From: Streptomyces sp. NBC_00620 | GTDB lineage: Bacteria > Actinomycetota > Actinomycetes > Streptomycetales > Streptomycetaceae | Length of the DNA: 64,000 nt | Direction: 5' to 3' | NCBI RefSeq assembly: GCF_026341825.1 | Contig: NZ_JAPENY010000001.1 | Coordinates: 2,170,001 to 2,234,000 of the forward strand | In this document: positions 45,131 through 52,905 of the stretch, in pieces | How positions within the stretch are numbered: position 1 is the stretch's first letter | How the letters are laid out: each line of letters begins with the position of its first letter | The notes under the pieces: model-generated | What the model was told of the DNA's origin: nothing | What the model saw: only the letters and a program-made list of their open reading frames with translations | The model's database searches: none | Made by a program: the position numbers and the translations under genes

Positions 45131-45538
45131 TCAGTACTCGCCCGACGCCCGCAACTCCTCCAACACCGCCTCCAAGTACTTCGGACAGTGCGACTCCACC
45201 CCCAACACCAGCAGCTCATACGCATCAGACTTCTCCGTACCCCACTCCTGCCCGACCGGATACAGACCCCCGTCACCGAGCATCCACTCCACACTGTGAC
45301 CGCCACCCAGCGCAGAACACCACTCCGGCGGGAACAACCGCAGCTCGTCCGCCGCCGGTACGCCGGTCGAGTACGAGTCCAGATGCGCGTCGATGACGGC
45401 TGCGACGAACTTCTCGCCAGGTTCGATGGTCGGTGTGGGGCTCGGTTTGGCTTCGGACATTGTGTTGCCGTCCGGGCTGGAGCAGCCCGCCAGTGCGAGG
45501 ACAGCGACGAGCAGGACGGTGCCAGTGGTGCGGCGCAT
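45131..45538 (-). CDS. DUF732-like lipoprotein (island)
   Basis: 135 residues. MRRTTGTVLLVAVLALAGCS has a textbook lipobox (LAGC). The mature part has a short Ser/Pro linker then FVAAVIDAHLDSYSTGVPAA, EWCSALGGGHSVEWML and VESHCPKYLEAVL; the two cysteines spaced as in DUF732 secreted proteins suggest a disulfide. GGGGGG four bases before the ATG. Function unknown. It is the first gene inside attL and reads toward the tRNA. Confidence 0.75.
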   Translation of the reverse strand: MRRTTGTVLLVAVLALAGCSSPDGNTMSEAKPSPTPTIEPGEKFVAAVIDAHLDSYSTGVPAADELRLFPPEWCSALGGGHSVEWMLGDGGLYPVGQEWGTEKSDAYELLVLGVESHCPKYLEAVLEELRASGEY

Positions 45539-45717
45539 GGGTCCCCCCAGGACGTGTGCGGTGGAGTCGCATCATCGTGGGAGGAGCACCGTTGTGTGGC
45601 AGGTATGGCCGTGTTGTGACCCTGTGGGGTGATGTGGGCGGGTGGGCTCCCCTTCTCGACCTGCATGGGTCACTGCCCCACACAGGGGTCCGGACCAGGC
45701 CGGACCCCGTCTCACAC

Positions 45718-45761
45718 GAACGGCCCCGGGACGGGAGACGCGCAACCGTCCGGGGCCGTTC
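45718..45761. terminator. Terminator of the mini-gene pair
   Basis: GAACGGCCCCGGGACGG and CCGTCCGGGGCCGTTC, one unpaired base, 47 bases past the stop of the leftward gene. Confidence 0.85.
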
Positions 45762-45807
45762 GCTGTCCCGCCCGCCCCCTTTGGGCACGGGGTACGGGAC
45801 GGGCGGT

Positions 45808-46017
45808 CTACCTCTGCGCAGCGCGGTACGCGCGCCACAGATCGTCTGCTGTCGGGCACCGCGTCGCCCCGTGCCCGCAGTCGCCGCACCCTGAGGCGTG
45901 GCCGAGGAAGGCGCGGTACGCGGCCTGCACGCGGTTGAACGTGCCGCTGTCGGCGACCTTCTGCATGTGGCCGGACGAGCTCCCGGAGTCCCGCCACTCC
46001 CACCGCGTGCCGCTCAC
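45808..46017 (-). CDS. Island mini-protein with CxxC and late Cys motif
   Basis: 69 residues from a GTG at 46017 whose first bases overlap the stop of the preceding gene (GTGA). SGHMQKVADSGTFNRVQAAY precedes HASGCGDCGHGATRCPTADD, then LWRAYRAAQR. Three cysteines and a histidine suggest a small zinc-binding fold. This type of small protein accompanies actinobacterial integrative elements; function unknown. Translational coupling suggests it works with the upstream mini-protein. Confidence 0.7.
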   Translation of the reverse strand: MSGTRWEWRDSGSSSGHMQKVADSGTFNRVQAAYRAFLGHASGCGDCGHGATRCPTADDLWRAYRAAQR

Positions 46018-46214
46018 GCCCGCCGCCGCTTGCGCCCGGGGTGCGGGTGATTGCGGATCTCGACACTGCAGTCCGTCGCACGCGACGAGTTCCCGGCCGC
46101 CACAGCGTCGGCCCGCTGCCGAGCGAGGGCCTGGCAGACACCACAGTCGGGCACCGGGTCGGGGTCTCTGAGGGGAAGTTCGAGCGTGATGGGCGGGTCC
46201 ATGGTCGTCTTCAT
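46014..46214 (-). CDS. Island mini-protein with CxxC motif
   Basis: 66 residues from the ATG at 46214, with GGAGG eight bases upstream. LELPLRDPDPVPDCGVCQAL, ARQRADAVAAGNSSRATDCS, then VEIRNHPHPGRKRRRA: a CxxC pair, a third cysteine, histidines and a basic tail. Looks like a small zinc-bound nucleic-acid-associated protein. Its stop overlaps the next start by four bases. Related small genes are common on Streptomyces islands. Confidence 0.7.
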   Translation of the reverse strand: MKTTMDPPITLELPLRDPDPVPDCGVCQALARQRADAVAAGNSSRATDCSVEIRNHPHPGRKRRRA

Positions 46215-46456
46215 CCGTGTGCCTCCGCTGGCGTGGGCGTGCCCAGGCACCGGTGCGCGGCGTGTGCACGGGCAGAAGGGTCGGGCTGCCGCTGGTCACG
46301 ACGCTAGGAGCGCGGTGTGCGGTGTAGCCAGCAATGTGCAGATCTGCTTACGCAGCTTCATCGGCCCAAGTGGTGGCTACTTTGCCCTCTTGACCGACTC
46401 CCCCTCCAGGGTGACGGTGTTGCACACAACTGCACATCCCATCGACGGAGGCAGCC

Positions 46457-46717
46457 ATGTCGCTACTGTTCATCGGCATCGACCCCAACACCGGGGACAA
46501 GCAGAGTCCCACAGTGTGGGTCGACCAGGAGCAGCAAGAACTCGTCTTCCAGGGTTGGACGCCGGGGCCTGAACTGGAGGCGGAATGCGCCGCGTTCGAG
46601 GTTCCCGGCCATGCGCAGGGGATCCCGGAAGGCGAGGCAGTGATCCGTATCCCCGCCAGGATGGTGCACATGATCAGGGAGGCGTGCGATGCCGTCGAGC
46701 GTGCCGACATTCGATGA
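46457..46717 (+). CDS. Island small protein, unknown function
   Basis: 86 residues, MSLLFIGIDPNTGDKQSPTV then WVDQEQQELVFQGWTPGPEL. GGAGG lies just upstream of the ATG. The text pattern (integrity of short beta strands, then PARMVHMIREACDAV) looks like a small alpha/beta protein that in islands precedes DUF6879 and XRE/DUF5753 genes. Its 3' end overlaps the next gene by 29 bases, a sign of coupling. Confidence 0.75.
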   Translation: MSLLFIGIDPNTGDKQSPTVWVDQEQQELVFQGWTPGPELEAECAAFEVPGHAQGIPEGEAVIRIPARMVHMIREACDAVERADIR

Positions 46718-47216
46718 GCTGATCGCCAACTGCACGCGGTCAGCAGTGCACTTGGAGATGCGTGACTCCTACGCCGTCGACTACGAGGAGGGTCCGTTCG
46801 CCGAGTGGCGGAACGGGTTCCGTCACGACCCTGCCGACCGCGAGTCCTGGTGGCGTCCGTGGCTGGACCTGATCCAGGAGACCGTAGGCCGCGGCATCGT
46901 CGTGCGCCGGTCCCGGATCGTGTCCGAGCCGGTCAGCGAGTACACGAAGTTCCTGTACGACGGCACCTTCACGAACGTCGCCGCGGGCGAGCAGGTGCGG
47001 TGGCTGCCACGCCGACGGGCCTCCGACATCGCCCTCCCGGGCAACGACTTCTGGCTCTTCGACGAGCGTTGGGTCCACTGGAACCACTTCGCCGGCGACG
47101 GCTCCTGGACCGGCGAGGAAATCACGGACGACCCGTCCGCCGCCAAACTCTGCACCGAGGCGTTCGAAGCGGTGTGGGCGCGCGCCACCCCGCACGACCA
47201 GTACGAAATCCACTGA
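46689..47216 (+). CDS. DUF6879 family protein (island)
   Basis: 175 residues. SAVHLEMRDSYAVDYEEGPF, FRHDPADRESWWRPWLDLIQ, VVRRSRIVSEPVSEYTKFLY and VRWLPRRRASDIALPGNDFW are the conserved blocks of this actinobacterial family. It nearly always sits next to an XRE/DUF5753 regulator, as here (12 bases apart). No catalytic signature is known. The pair resembles an accessory regulator unit; claims of toxin-antitoxin activity would be inference. Confidence 0.85.
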   Translation: MPSSVPTFDELIANCTRSAVHLEMRDSYAVDYEEGPFAEWRNGFRHDPADRESWWRPWLDLIQETVGRGIVVRRSRIVSEPVSEYTKFLYDGTFTNVAAGEQVRWLPRRRASDIALPGNDFWLFDERWVHWNHFAGDGSWTGEEITDDPSAAKLCTEAFEAVWARATPHDQYEIH

Positions 47217-47228
47217 CAGACCGACAGC

Positions 47229-48104
47229 ATGCACCGGACAGGCCAGCTCATGCCCATCTCCCCGTCCTCGTCCGCCCAAGCCGCGCGCGAAGTCGTCGCC
47301 CTCCGGCTGCGCGACCTCCGAAAGAACGCTGGGCTGACGGTCGTTGAGCTGGCCGGCCGGTGCGGCTGGCATCACTCCAAGACGTCCCGCGTCGAGAACG
47401 CTGTCACCGCCCCCTCGGCCAAGGACATACGAGCCTGGGCCACCGCCTGCGACGCGGCCGACCAGGCCCAAGACCTGATCACCCAGTCCCTGAACGCCGA
47501 GTCGATGTACAGCGAGTGGCGACACCAGGTGCGCAGGGGGATGAAGCAGCTACAGGACAGCGTGGTGCAGTTCTTCCACGACACCCGCCTGTTCCGGGTC
47601 TACTCCTCGACGATGGTCCCGGGCCTGCTGCAGACCGAGGGGTACGCGGCCGCGCTGCTCAGCAACATTGCCGACTTCCGCGGCATCCCGTTCAACGACG
47701 GCGCCGCGGCCGCAGCTGCCCGGGTCGAACGCTCCCGCATCATCCACGAACCAGGGCATCGCTTCGTCCTGCTCATGGAAGAGTCCGTCTTGTACTCGCA
47801 GCTGGGTGACGAGGACGCGATGGCCGCGCAGCTCGGCTACCTGCTCACCGCTGGGGCGCTGCCTCAGGTGTCGCTGGGAATCGTCCCCATGGCCGCGCGC
47901 GAGCGACGGCAGTGGCCCATCGAGACGTTCCATGTGTACGACGACACTCTCGTGTCGGTGGAGTTCCTGTCGGCGGAGGTGAACATCACGCAGCCGTCGG
48001 AGATCGTCCTGTACCTGAAGGCCTTCGAGCAGCTGCACAGCATGGCCGTGTACGGGGCCGATGCGCGCGCCTTGATTGTGAAGGCCATCGACGCGCTGCG
48101 ATGA
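47229..48104 (+). CDS. XRE-family regulator with DUF5753 ligand domain (island)
   Basis: 291 residues. N-terminal HTH at about 20-75: LRDLRKNAGLTVVELAGRCG, WHHSKTSRVENAVTAPSAKD. Then the DUF5753 domain, with FFHDTRLFRVYSSTMVPGLL, QTEGYAAALLSNIADFRGIP and FVLLMEESVLYSQLGDEDAM. BldB/WhiJ-type systems in Streptomyces pair such regulators with small partners, and DUF6879 is often that neighbour. An in-frame ATG at 47250 is an alternative start. Confidence 0.9.
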   Translation: MHRTGQLMPISPSSSAQAAREVVALRLRDLRKNAGLTVVELAGRCGWHHSKTSRVENAVTAPSAKDIRAWATACDAADQAQDLITQSLNAESMYSEWRHQVRRGMKQLQDSVVQFFHDTRLFRVYSSTMVPGLLQTEGYAAALLSNIADFRGIPFNDGAAAAAARVERSRIIHEPGHRFVLLMEESVLYSQLGDEDAMAAQLGYLLTAGALPQVSLGIVPMAARERRQWPIETFHVYDDTLVSVEFLSAEVNITQPSEIVLYLKAFEQLHSMAVYGADARALIVKAIDALR

Positions 48105-48504
48105 CGCCAGGCACGCGGCAGTTCACGGCTCCTCAGGCGGCAACAACGAGGCCCGCGTCATCAGAGCCCGGCTCCACAAGAGGCCATGATGCACGAGGAG
48201 TTGGTGCCGTAGTAGTGGTCAGAGAAGTTTACGAGCCGAACAGCGCAAGGGTCGCGTCGAGAGCGCGGCCAGTCTGCCGAGGGCGCACAACAGAACTTTG
48301 CAGTCTGGCAGTTGGGGTGCGCGAGGTAGGGCATACAGGAGGAAGAGATGCGACCTGCGGTGACGCGTTGGGGACGGTGGCCCCTGTCTTGGGATGGATC
48401 CGGTCGCCCGTTCGACGGTGAGCAGTAGCCGGTCGACAAGGGGACCTGCTCTGCTCCCCGGGCGCTCTCCACAGGTGGCGCATCCGCCCGTTCGCGTCGG
48501 GCCC
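48105..48504. other. 400-bp gap in the island
   Basis: Between the XRE gene stop and the stop of the leftward nuclease-like gene. I see no supported gene, strong hairpin or repeat. It may hold decayed sequence. Confidence 0.5.
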
Positions 48505-49686
48505 TCAGCTTTCGGTGCTTGGCTGACGCCGGGGAAAAGCGTCCCCGATCGGCCAGTGCTCAGGCAGACCAAGAGACGTGTGGATGGGGCGAGCCGCGGG
48601 CTGGCGTTCGATGCGAATATCGACCAATTGTGCCGTTTCCCAGGTGGGGAGAACGGGGGCCGGGAGCGAGTCAGGTGCGGGGCTTTGCCAGAGGACTGGG
48701 ACCTTCTTCGCCCAGGTCCAAGGTGCCGGGTTGTCGACGGTCAGTACGCCGCTGACCCGGCTATGGGTGTGATCTTGCGCAGCAGTCCAGTAGCCGTCGG
48801 CATTGCGACCGAACGTCGATCCGGTGCGGTGGACGGACTCGACCGAGGTCCCGTACAACGCGCTCTCGGTGTCCTCATCTTCGGGAAAGACCGCCGAATT
48901 ACCAACCGCCACGATGAATGGCAGCGCCAAGTCGCCGTACTTGCTGCCCTTCTTTCTCACGGCTTTGAGTACTCGATCTGAGTCATCGGCGACCCACACA
49001 GAGGGATGGAAGCCGATTGTCCTGCTCGTCGGATCGCCTCGCCTGCCGGGGCTGCGGGGGATCGCCTCGAAGCTGAGGCGCCAACCTGCCTCCTGCCAGG
49101 TATGCCTGGGTAGCGGCACCTTCTGCTCATACTCGGCAGTGACCTGGTCGGGGTCCAAGCTTGCCAGCCATCGTGTCAGCTCGTTCTTCAACCGCCGTTG
49201 CTGCGGCGTGGTCGAGCCAACGCTGTCAACCTTGTATGCCACGTAGAAGTTTGGGCTCGGAACGCGGTCAATCGCGTCCACCACCTGAGGCGGGAGCGAG
49301 CTGCTCCCGGTTGCGTCCAGATTCTCGGCTGTCCAGATCGCCTCGACAATGAATTGATTGTCGCCACGGGTGACCAGGAAGTCTGGGTACTTGCCTCCTG
49401 TGCCTACTTGCTGCTCGATCTCCACGGTGCAACCGGAGCCGAGCAGCATCTCATGTACGTACAGCTCCCACAACGCGGAGAAGACGTTCGCGTCGGAATT
49501 GCGATCCCGTAGCCGACTACGCAGGCCGGGCTGAGTATCGGGGGGAAAGTGCGACCACCACTCGTTGATCACATCTCGAACCTGGTCCCAGAACGGACCG
49601 GCGATCCGTTCGAAGAACTCGGCATCCGACTCTGATGCTCGCTTCGGTGCCGCATCTGTCCGATGTCGGCCTATGTACACGCCCAT
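48505..49686 (-). CDS. Orphan protein with degenerate PD-(D/E)xK nuclease-like motif (island)
   Basis: 393 residues from the ATG at 49686; TACGAT eight bases before it suggests a leaderless mRNA. A longer frame to a GTG at 49788 is possible but low in complexity. Residues 68-120 carry the pattern of a PD-(D/E)xK fold: helix glutamate E79 (LWELYVHEML), strand with D102 (GKYPDFLVT), strand with E115 (FIVEAIW). The usual lysine position is Ile117, so the active site is altered. The rest (RRLKNELTRWLASLDPDQVT, LPFIVAVGNS) is unfamiliar. GC and codon bias are lower than in host genes, consistent with transfer. Could be a defence or DNA-processing nuclease, or a binding-only derivative. Confidence 0.65.
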   Translation of the reverse strand: MGVYIGRHRTDAAPKRASESDAEFFERIAGPFWDQVRDVINEWWSHFPPDTQPGLRSRLRDRNSDANVFSALWELYVHEMLLGSGCTVEIEQQVGTGGKYPDFLVTRGDNQFIVEAIWTAENLDATGSSSLPPQVVDAIDRVPSPNFYVAYKVDSVGSTTPQQRRLKNELTRWLASLDPDQVTAEYEQKVPLPRHTWQEAGWRLSFEAIPRSPGRRGDPTSRTIGFHPSVWVADDSDRVLKAVRKKGSKYGDLALPFIVAVGNSAVFPEDEDTESALYGTSVESVHRTGSTFGRNADGYWTAAQDHTHSRVSGVLTVDNPAPWTWAKKVPVLWQSPAPDSLPAPVLPTWETAQLVDIRIERQPAARPIHTSLGLPEHWPIGDAFPRRQPSTES

Positions 49687-49882
49687 GACGAACGATCGTA
49701 GATTGCTCCGCGCGGCGCTCTCACCCGTTTTCTGCAGCGTCCCGGTGACCCCCTTGGGTTGATTCCGAGGTGTCGCCGTCGTCCGCACGCCCTTGACGAC
49801 CGTGCGCCGTCACTCGCTGCCGACGGAGACGCAGAGTAAATGATCAGCGGTGCCTGTTCAGAACTGACCAGCACCTGCGGCT

Positions 49883-49937
49883 GTTCCGAAACGGAACGCG
49901 CCGACTCGGAACGTCGGCTCCGCTCCGAACGGAACGC
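49883..49937. promoter_or_regulatory. Cluster of CGGAAC half-sites
   Basis: GTTCCGAAACGGAAC (49883-49897) is a near-perfect palindrome, followed by CTCGGAACG and CTCCGAACGGAACG. Located about 200 bases before the nuclease-like gene. Possible operator for the island's XRE protein. Inference. Confidence 0.4.
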
Positions 49938-50058
49938 CGCGCCCTTTCGCCACCAGGCCGGCCGCAGCGATCCAGCCCAGCGGTGACAGCGGTCTCGGCT
50001 GCCGAGCGCCCTGGCCTGGCGCCGACCGCCCGCAGCCAAGTCGGAGCGAGCGCAGGGG

Positions 50059-50412
50059 TCAGCCCTGGTGTTCCTCCTGCTCGTCCCGCAAGGCGTCGCG
50101 CACGGAGCGCCAGGCGCGGATTGCGTTACCGATGTCCACCAACAGCCCTCGGAGTTGGCGAATCAGAACCCGCGCAGCACAAATGGCAGTAACGACTTCG
50201 ACTTCCACCGCGAGCCCGCTCATCGACTGCTCCCCACCTCGGGCACCAGCCTCTCCGCCTCGCACCGCGAAGTCCTTACCCCGCTGGGCAAATTTCGTGA
50301 TCACCTCGGCTTCACCCACGCGATCAGACGGACACGCGGCTGAACCCAACGAGCCGAGCTTCTTTAAGGCACTGCGTACAAGACTCGCCGCCGTGAGGGC
50401 GCGGGTCGGCAT
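50059..50412 (-). CDS. Doubtful small island protein
   Basis: Up to 117 residues; the C-terminal half (SMSGLAVEVEVVTAICAARV, LIRQLRGLLVDIGNAIRAWR, SVRDALRDEQEEHQG) looks like real helical protein with moderate GC bias, while the N-terminal half is less convincing. The start is unclear; an ATG within (SMSGL) would give a 54-residue protein. No family recognised. The remaining sequence to the right-hand repeat (50413-50718) holds nothing I can support. Confidence 0.3.
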   Translation of the reverse strand: MPTRALTAASLVRSALKKLGSLGSAACPSDRVGEAEVITKFAQRGKDFAVRGGEAGARGGEQSMSGLAVEVEVVTAICAARVLIRQLRGLLVDIGNAIRAWRSVRDALRDEQEEHQG

Positions 50413-50718
50413 CAGAGTTGATGCATTTGCTGATCTTGAAGATCCGCGTCACGGGAACGAGGCTGAGCCGATGCACCCAGGCTGCCCGTCGAACGGGCCG
50501 GTGTCCGTAGGGTCGAGCCTAATTTTTGTGATCTTGGATGGATCCGCAAGCGTGGCCCGTCCGGGGTGTTCCGTGCAGTTCATGCGGGGTGCTCGGCGTG
50601 AGCGGACGGTCCGGCAGGAGCCGTCAGGCACCGAACCCCGACGCATGGCGAAGTCCTCCTGGCCAGGCGGTTTCGGACGCCAAGAGAGCATCCGGAATCA
50701 CCCGTCATGCTCTGGCCA

Positions 50719-50766
50719 GGACTTTTGATCCATTGGTTGTGGGTTCGAGTCCCACAGGGTCTACCG
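50719..50766 (+). repeat. attR-like 48-bp repeat (displaced tRNA-Lys 3' end)
   Basis: GGACTTTTGATCCATTGG to TCTACCG, 47/48 identical to the tRNA-Lys 3' half. The bases before it do not continue the tRNA. It is followed at once by a tRNA-type terminator, as expected of the original host 3' end. Confidence 0.92.
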
Positions 50767-50768
50767 GG

Positions 50769-50802
50769 AAGCCCCAGTTCAGAGCGTTCTGAGCTGGGGC
50801 TT
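50769..50802. terminator. Original tRNA-Lys terminator, now orphaned
   Basis: AAGCCCCAGTTCAGA, loop GCGT, TCTGAGCTGGGGCTT, one mismatch. It now follows only a tRNA fragment. Confidence 0.88.
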
Positions 50803-50964
50803 TGGTGTGTTTCGGGGGCGGGGTGGTCCGTGGTCCGCAGTCATCCCGCCCGTCCGATTCGCACGGAGTGGTGACAGTGCCCCATAGCGGCCGCGACGGG
50901 CGTAGCGGCGCGGAAGACTTCCCCTCTCGCGCACCGCGCGGCATGCCACACGCCGAGGGGGACC

Positions 50965-51552
50965 ATGACCGACAAGCTTCAGCGCCCGTTGCGCCCCGAC
51001 GAGGAACTCGTCCGCTTCCACAACGGCGACACCCTCGACAACATCCCGATCGTCCGGCTGCCGATTCCGTCGAGTCGTCGGCCGTTCCTGTGGTGGGGGG
51101 CCGTGATCGTGCCTGTGGCCGTGTTCGGTGCGCTTGCCGGGGCCGCTGTCGCTCACATCGAGGGTGACAGTGACAGCTCGGCGCAGGATGACGGGAAGTC
51201 ATCTGCGGTCGGGAGCACGCCATTGCGGGAGTCCGAGCCGGAGGCCGGGCCCGAACAGGTCAGCGTGATCCAGGCGCCCAAGGTCCAGGGCGATGTGGCC
51301 ACCTCGTTCTGCCTCGTCTACACCGGCTCGTGGAGCAGCGGCGCCAGGGAGGCGGTCCTGTTGATCGAGGCACCGGCCTATCAGTGCACCGACCTGCTGC
51401 GGTACGCGCCGGAGGACGGCGGGGCGTTCTCGGAAGTTCCGGTGTTGTGCCAGACCCCGGCGCGTGCCGCGGTGTTGAGCTTCGCGGAGAGCTCAGGGTG
51501 GTGGGGCGGAGAGGTGTACTTCACCTGCCTGACGCGGCACAGCGGGGCCTAG
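50965..51552 (+). CDS. Single-span membrane protein, unknown function
   Basis: 195 residues. Cytosolic 1-43 (LRPDEELVRFHNGDTLDNIP), one span at about 44-66 (FLWWGAVIVPVAVFGALAGA), then an extracytoplasmic domain with three cysteines (SFCLVYTG, YQCTDLL, LCQTPAR, and FTCLTR). ATG preceded by GAGGGGGACC. First host gene beyond the island. No family recognised; could be a small surface or anti-sigma-like protein, without supporting motif. Confidence 0.7.
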   Translation: MTDKLQRPLRPDEELVRFHNGDTLDNIPIVRLPIPSSRRPFLWWGAVIVPVAVFGALAGAAVAHIEGDSDSSAQDDGKSSAVGSTPLRESEPEAGPEQVSVIQAPKVQGDVATSFCLVYTGSWSSGAREAVLLIEAPAYQCTDLLRYAPEDGGAFSEVPVLCQTPARAAVLSFAESSGWWGGEVYFTCLTRHSGA

Positions 51553-51583
51553 GCCGCCGGTCCGGTGCCGCGAGTTGGAGGGG

Positions 51584-52210
51584 TCAGCCCGCCGTGAGCT
51601 CCGGGAGCGGAAGCGTGTGGTGGGTCTGGAGGACCTTCGCGCGGAGGTAGCGGACGTTGTGGGCTGTGGTGAAGACGCCTGTCGGGACCCGGTGGGAGAC
51701 GTCGATGCCCAAGTCGCGGAGCTGCTCGGCCTTGTCGGGGTTGTTGGAGAGCAGGTCCAGGGAGTCGATGCCCAGGGCCTGGAGCATCTGGGCGGCCGCC
51801 GTGTAGTCGCGGGCGTCCTCGGGGAGGCCGAGCGCGGCGTTCGCGGCGTAGGTGTCGAGGCCCTGGTCCTGGAGGGCGTACGCGTCGAGCTTGTTGTAGA
51901 GGCCGATGCCGCGGCCTTCCTGGCGGAGGTAGAGCAGGACGCCGCCGCGCTCCGCTATCCGTTCCACCGCCTCGCGCAGCTGCGGGCCGCAGTCGCAGCG
52001 GGCCGAGCCGAAGACGTCGCCGGTCAGGCACTCGGAGTGCAGTCGCACCAGCGGGTTCGCCCCGGGTTCGCCCAGGACGACGGCCAGGTGTTCCAGGCCG
52101 TCGGTGAGGCCGTGGAAGGTGACCAGCTCCGCGTCGACCGAGTAGCCGTCGCCGAAACGCAGGGGCACGGTGACTCGGGTGCGCACCGTGGCGGTGGGGT
52201 AGTCGCGCAT
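51584..52210 (-). CDS. ribA: GTP cyclohydrolase II
   Basis: Opens GTP to the diaminopyrimidine that starts riboflavin synthesis. 208 residues, a stand-alone enzyme not fused to RibB. The zinc cysteines are in [15 protein letters not shown], and the substrate/catalytic region is [20 protein letters not shown], followed by [19 protein letters not shown] at 52210 chosen for GGAGAG six bases upstream. It lies downstream of a MarR gene in the same direction, with an operator-like palindrome between them. No FMN riboswitch is seen. Confidence 0.95.
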   Translation of the reverse strand: MRDYPTATVRTRVTVPLRFGDGYSVDAELVTFHGLTDGLEHLAVVLGEPGANPLVRLHSECLTGDVFGSARCDCGPQLREAVERIAERGGVLLYLRQEGRGIGLYNKLDAYALQDQGLDTYAANAALGLPEDARDYTAAAQMLQALGIDSLDLLSNNPDKAEQLRDLGIDVSHRVPTGVFTTAHNVRYLRAKVLQTHHTLPLPELTAG

Positions 52211-52292
52211 GTTGTCTCTCCGGTCCGGCGGGTTCGTGCCAGCTTGTGTTTCAGATTTGAAGCACATCCTTGGAGGGAGACAGTACACGCTG

Positions 52293-52306
52293 CTTTAAAG
52301 TTCAAG
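52293..52306. promoter_or_regulatory. Candidate MarR operator upstream of ribA
   Basis: CTTTAAAGTTCAAG, an imperfect palindrome resembling the site before marR at 52906-52920, in an AT-rich part of the marR-ribA gap. Confidence 0.55.
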
Positions 52307-52377
52307 CAATACGTTTTGCGGCTTACGCAGTCACTTGTAAGCGTCTTGTACGTCTCACCGCTCGCGCGGCCCGCGCC

Positions 52378-52887
52378 TCATGGTGTGGATGAACGCCGCC
52401 GCCACGGCAGATCTTCCCCGTAAGTCCCGGGAGTTTCCCCCTGGATCCCCCGCGCGATGCTCTCGCAGATCTCCTCCAGCTGCCCCACCTGCTCGGGGGT
52501 CAACCGGTCGAAGAGCGCCCGCCGTACCGTCTCCACATGCCCCGGCGCCGTCCGCTCCAGGACGGCCATGCCCTCGTCCGTGAGCACGGCGACATGCCCG
52601 CGCTTGTCGGTGGGGCAGCCCTCCCGGCGTACCGTGCCGTCGTTCTCCAGCCGGGTCACGGCGTACGTCAGCCGACTGCGGGTGATCTTCAGGACCTCGG
52701 CGAGGTCGGTCATCCGCAGCCGCCGGTCCGGCGCTTCCGAGAGCATGGCGAGGATGGAGTAGTAAAGGTGGGGCATTCCCGCCTGTGCCTGGAGCTGCCG
52801 GTCGATCGCGTCCTCCAGGAGCGAGGTCGCGGAGATGTACGAGCGCCAGGCGCGCTGTTCGGCGGGGGAGAGCCAGCGGGTCGTCAT
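52378..52887 (-). CDS. MarR-family regulator next to riboflavin-type genes
   Basis: 169 residues from the ATG at 52887. The winged helix lies at about 55-115: LRMTDLAEVLKITRSRLTYA, VTRLENDGTVRREGCPTDKR, GHVAVLTDEGM (wing). It is divergent from the reductase-deaminase fusion and upstream of ribA; palindromes at both promoters suggest it controls the locus. The C-terminus (GIQGETPGTYGEDLPWRRRS) is longer than usual. Ligand unknown; a flavin or aromatic compound is a guess. Confidence 0.88.
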   Translation of the reverse strand: MTTRWLSPAEQRAWRSYISATSLLEDAIDRQLQAQAGMPHLYYSILAMLSEAPDRRLRMTDLAEVLKITRSRLTYAVTRLENDGTVRREGCPTDKRGHVAVLTDEGMAVLERTAPGHVETVRRALFDRLTPEQVGQLEEICESIARGIQGETPGTYGEDLPWRRRSSTP

Positions 52888-52905
52888 GCCCCCAGTGTAG
52901 GTATT

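Larger units (their letters stand above)
44924..50766. mobile_element. tRNA-Lys genomic island, integrase not found
   Basis: About 5.8 kb bounded by the 48-bp direct repeat. Contents: DUF732-like lipoprotein, two coupled cysteine-motif mini-genes, an 86-residue protein, DUF6879 protein, XRE/DUF5753 regulator, a nuclease-like orphan, and a doubtful small gene. Many of these families occur together on actinobacterial integrative elements. No integrase, excisionase, Rep, or FtsK/Tra gene is visible, so the element is either a deletion remnant or is moved in trans. Parts (48.6-50.7 kb) are clearly lower in GC than the host. Confidence 0.85.

Noticed and set aside
50413..50718. Decayed integrase at the right end of the island
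   Set aside because: Translated in all frames I found no tyrosine-recombinase motifs (R...HxxR...Y) or similar segments.
52211..52377. FMN riboswitch upstream of ribA
   Set aside because: None of the conserved FMN-aptamer blocks are present; the gap holds palindromes of MarR type instead.
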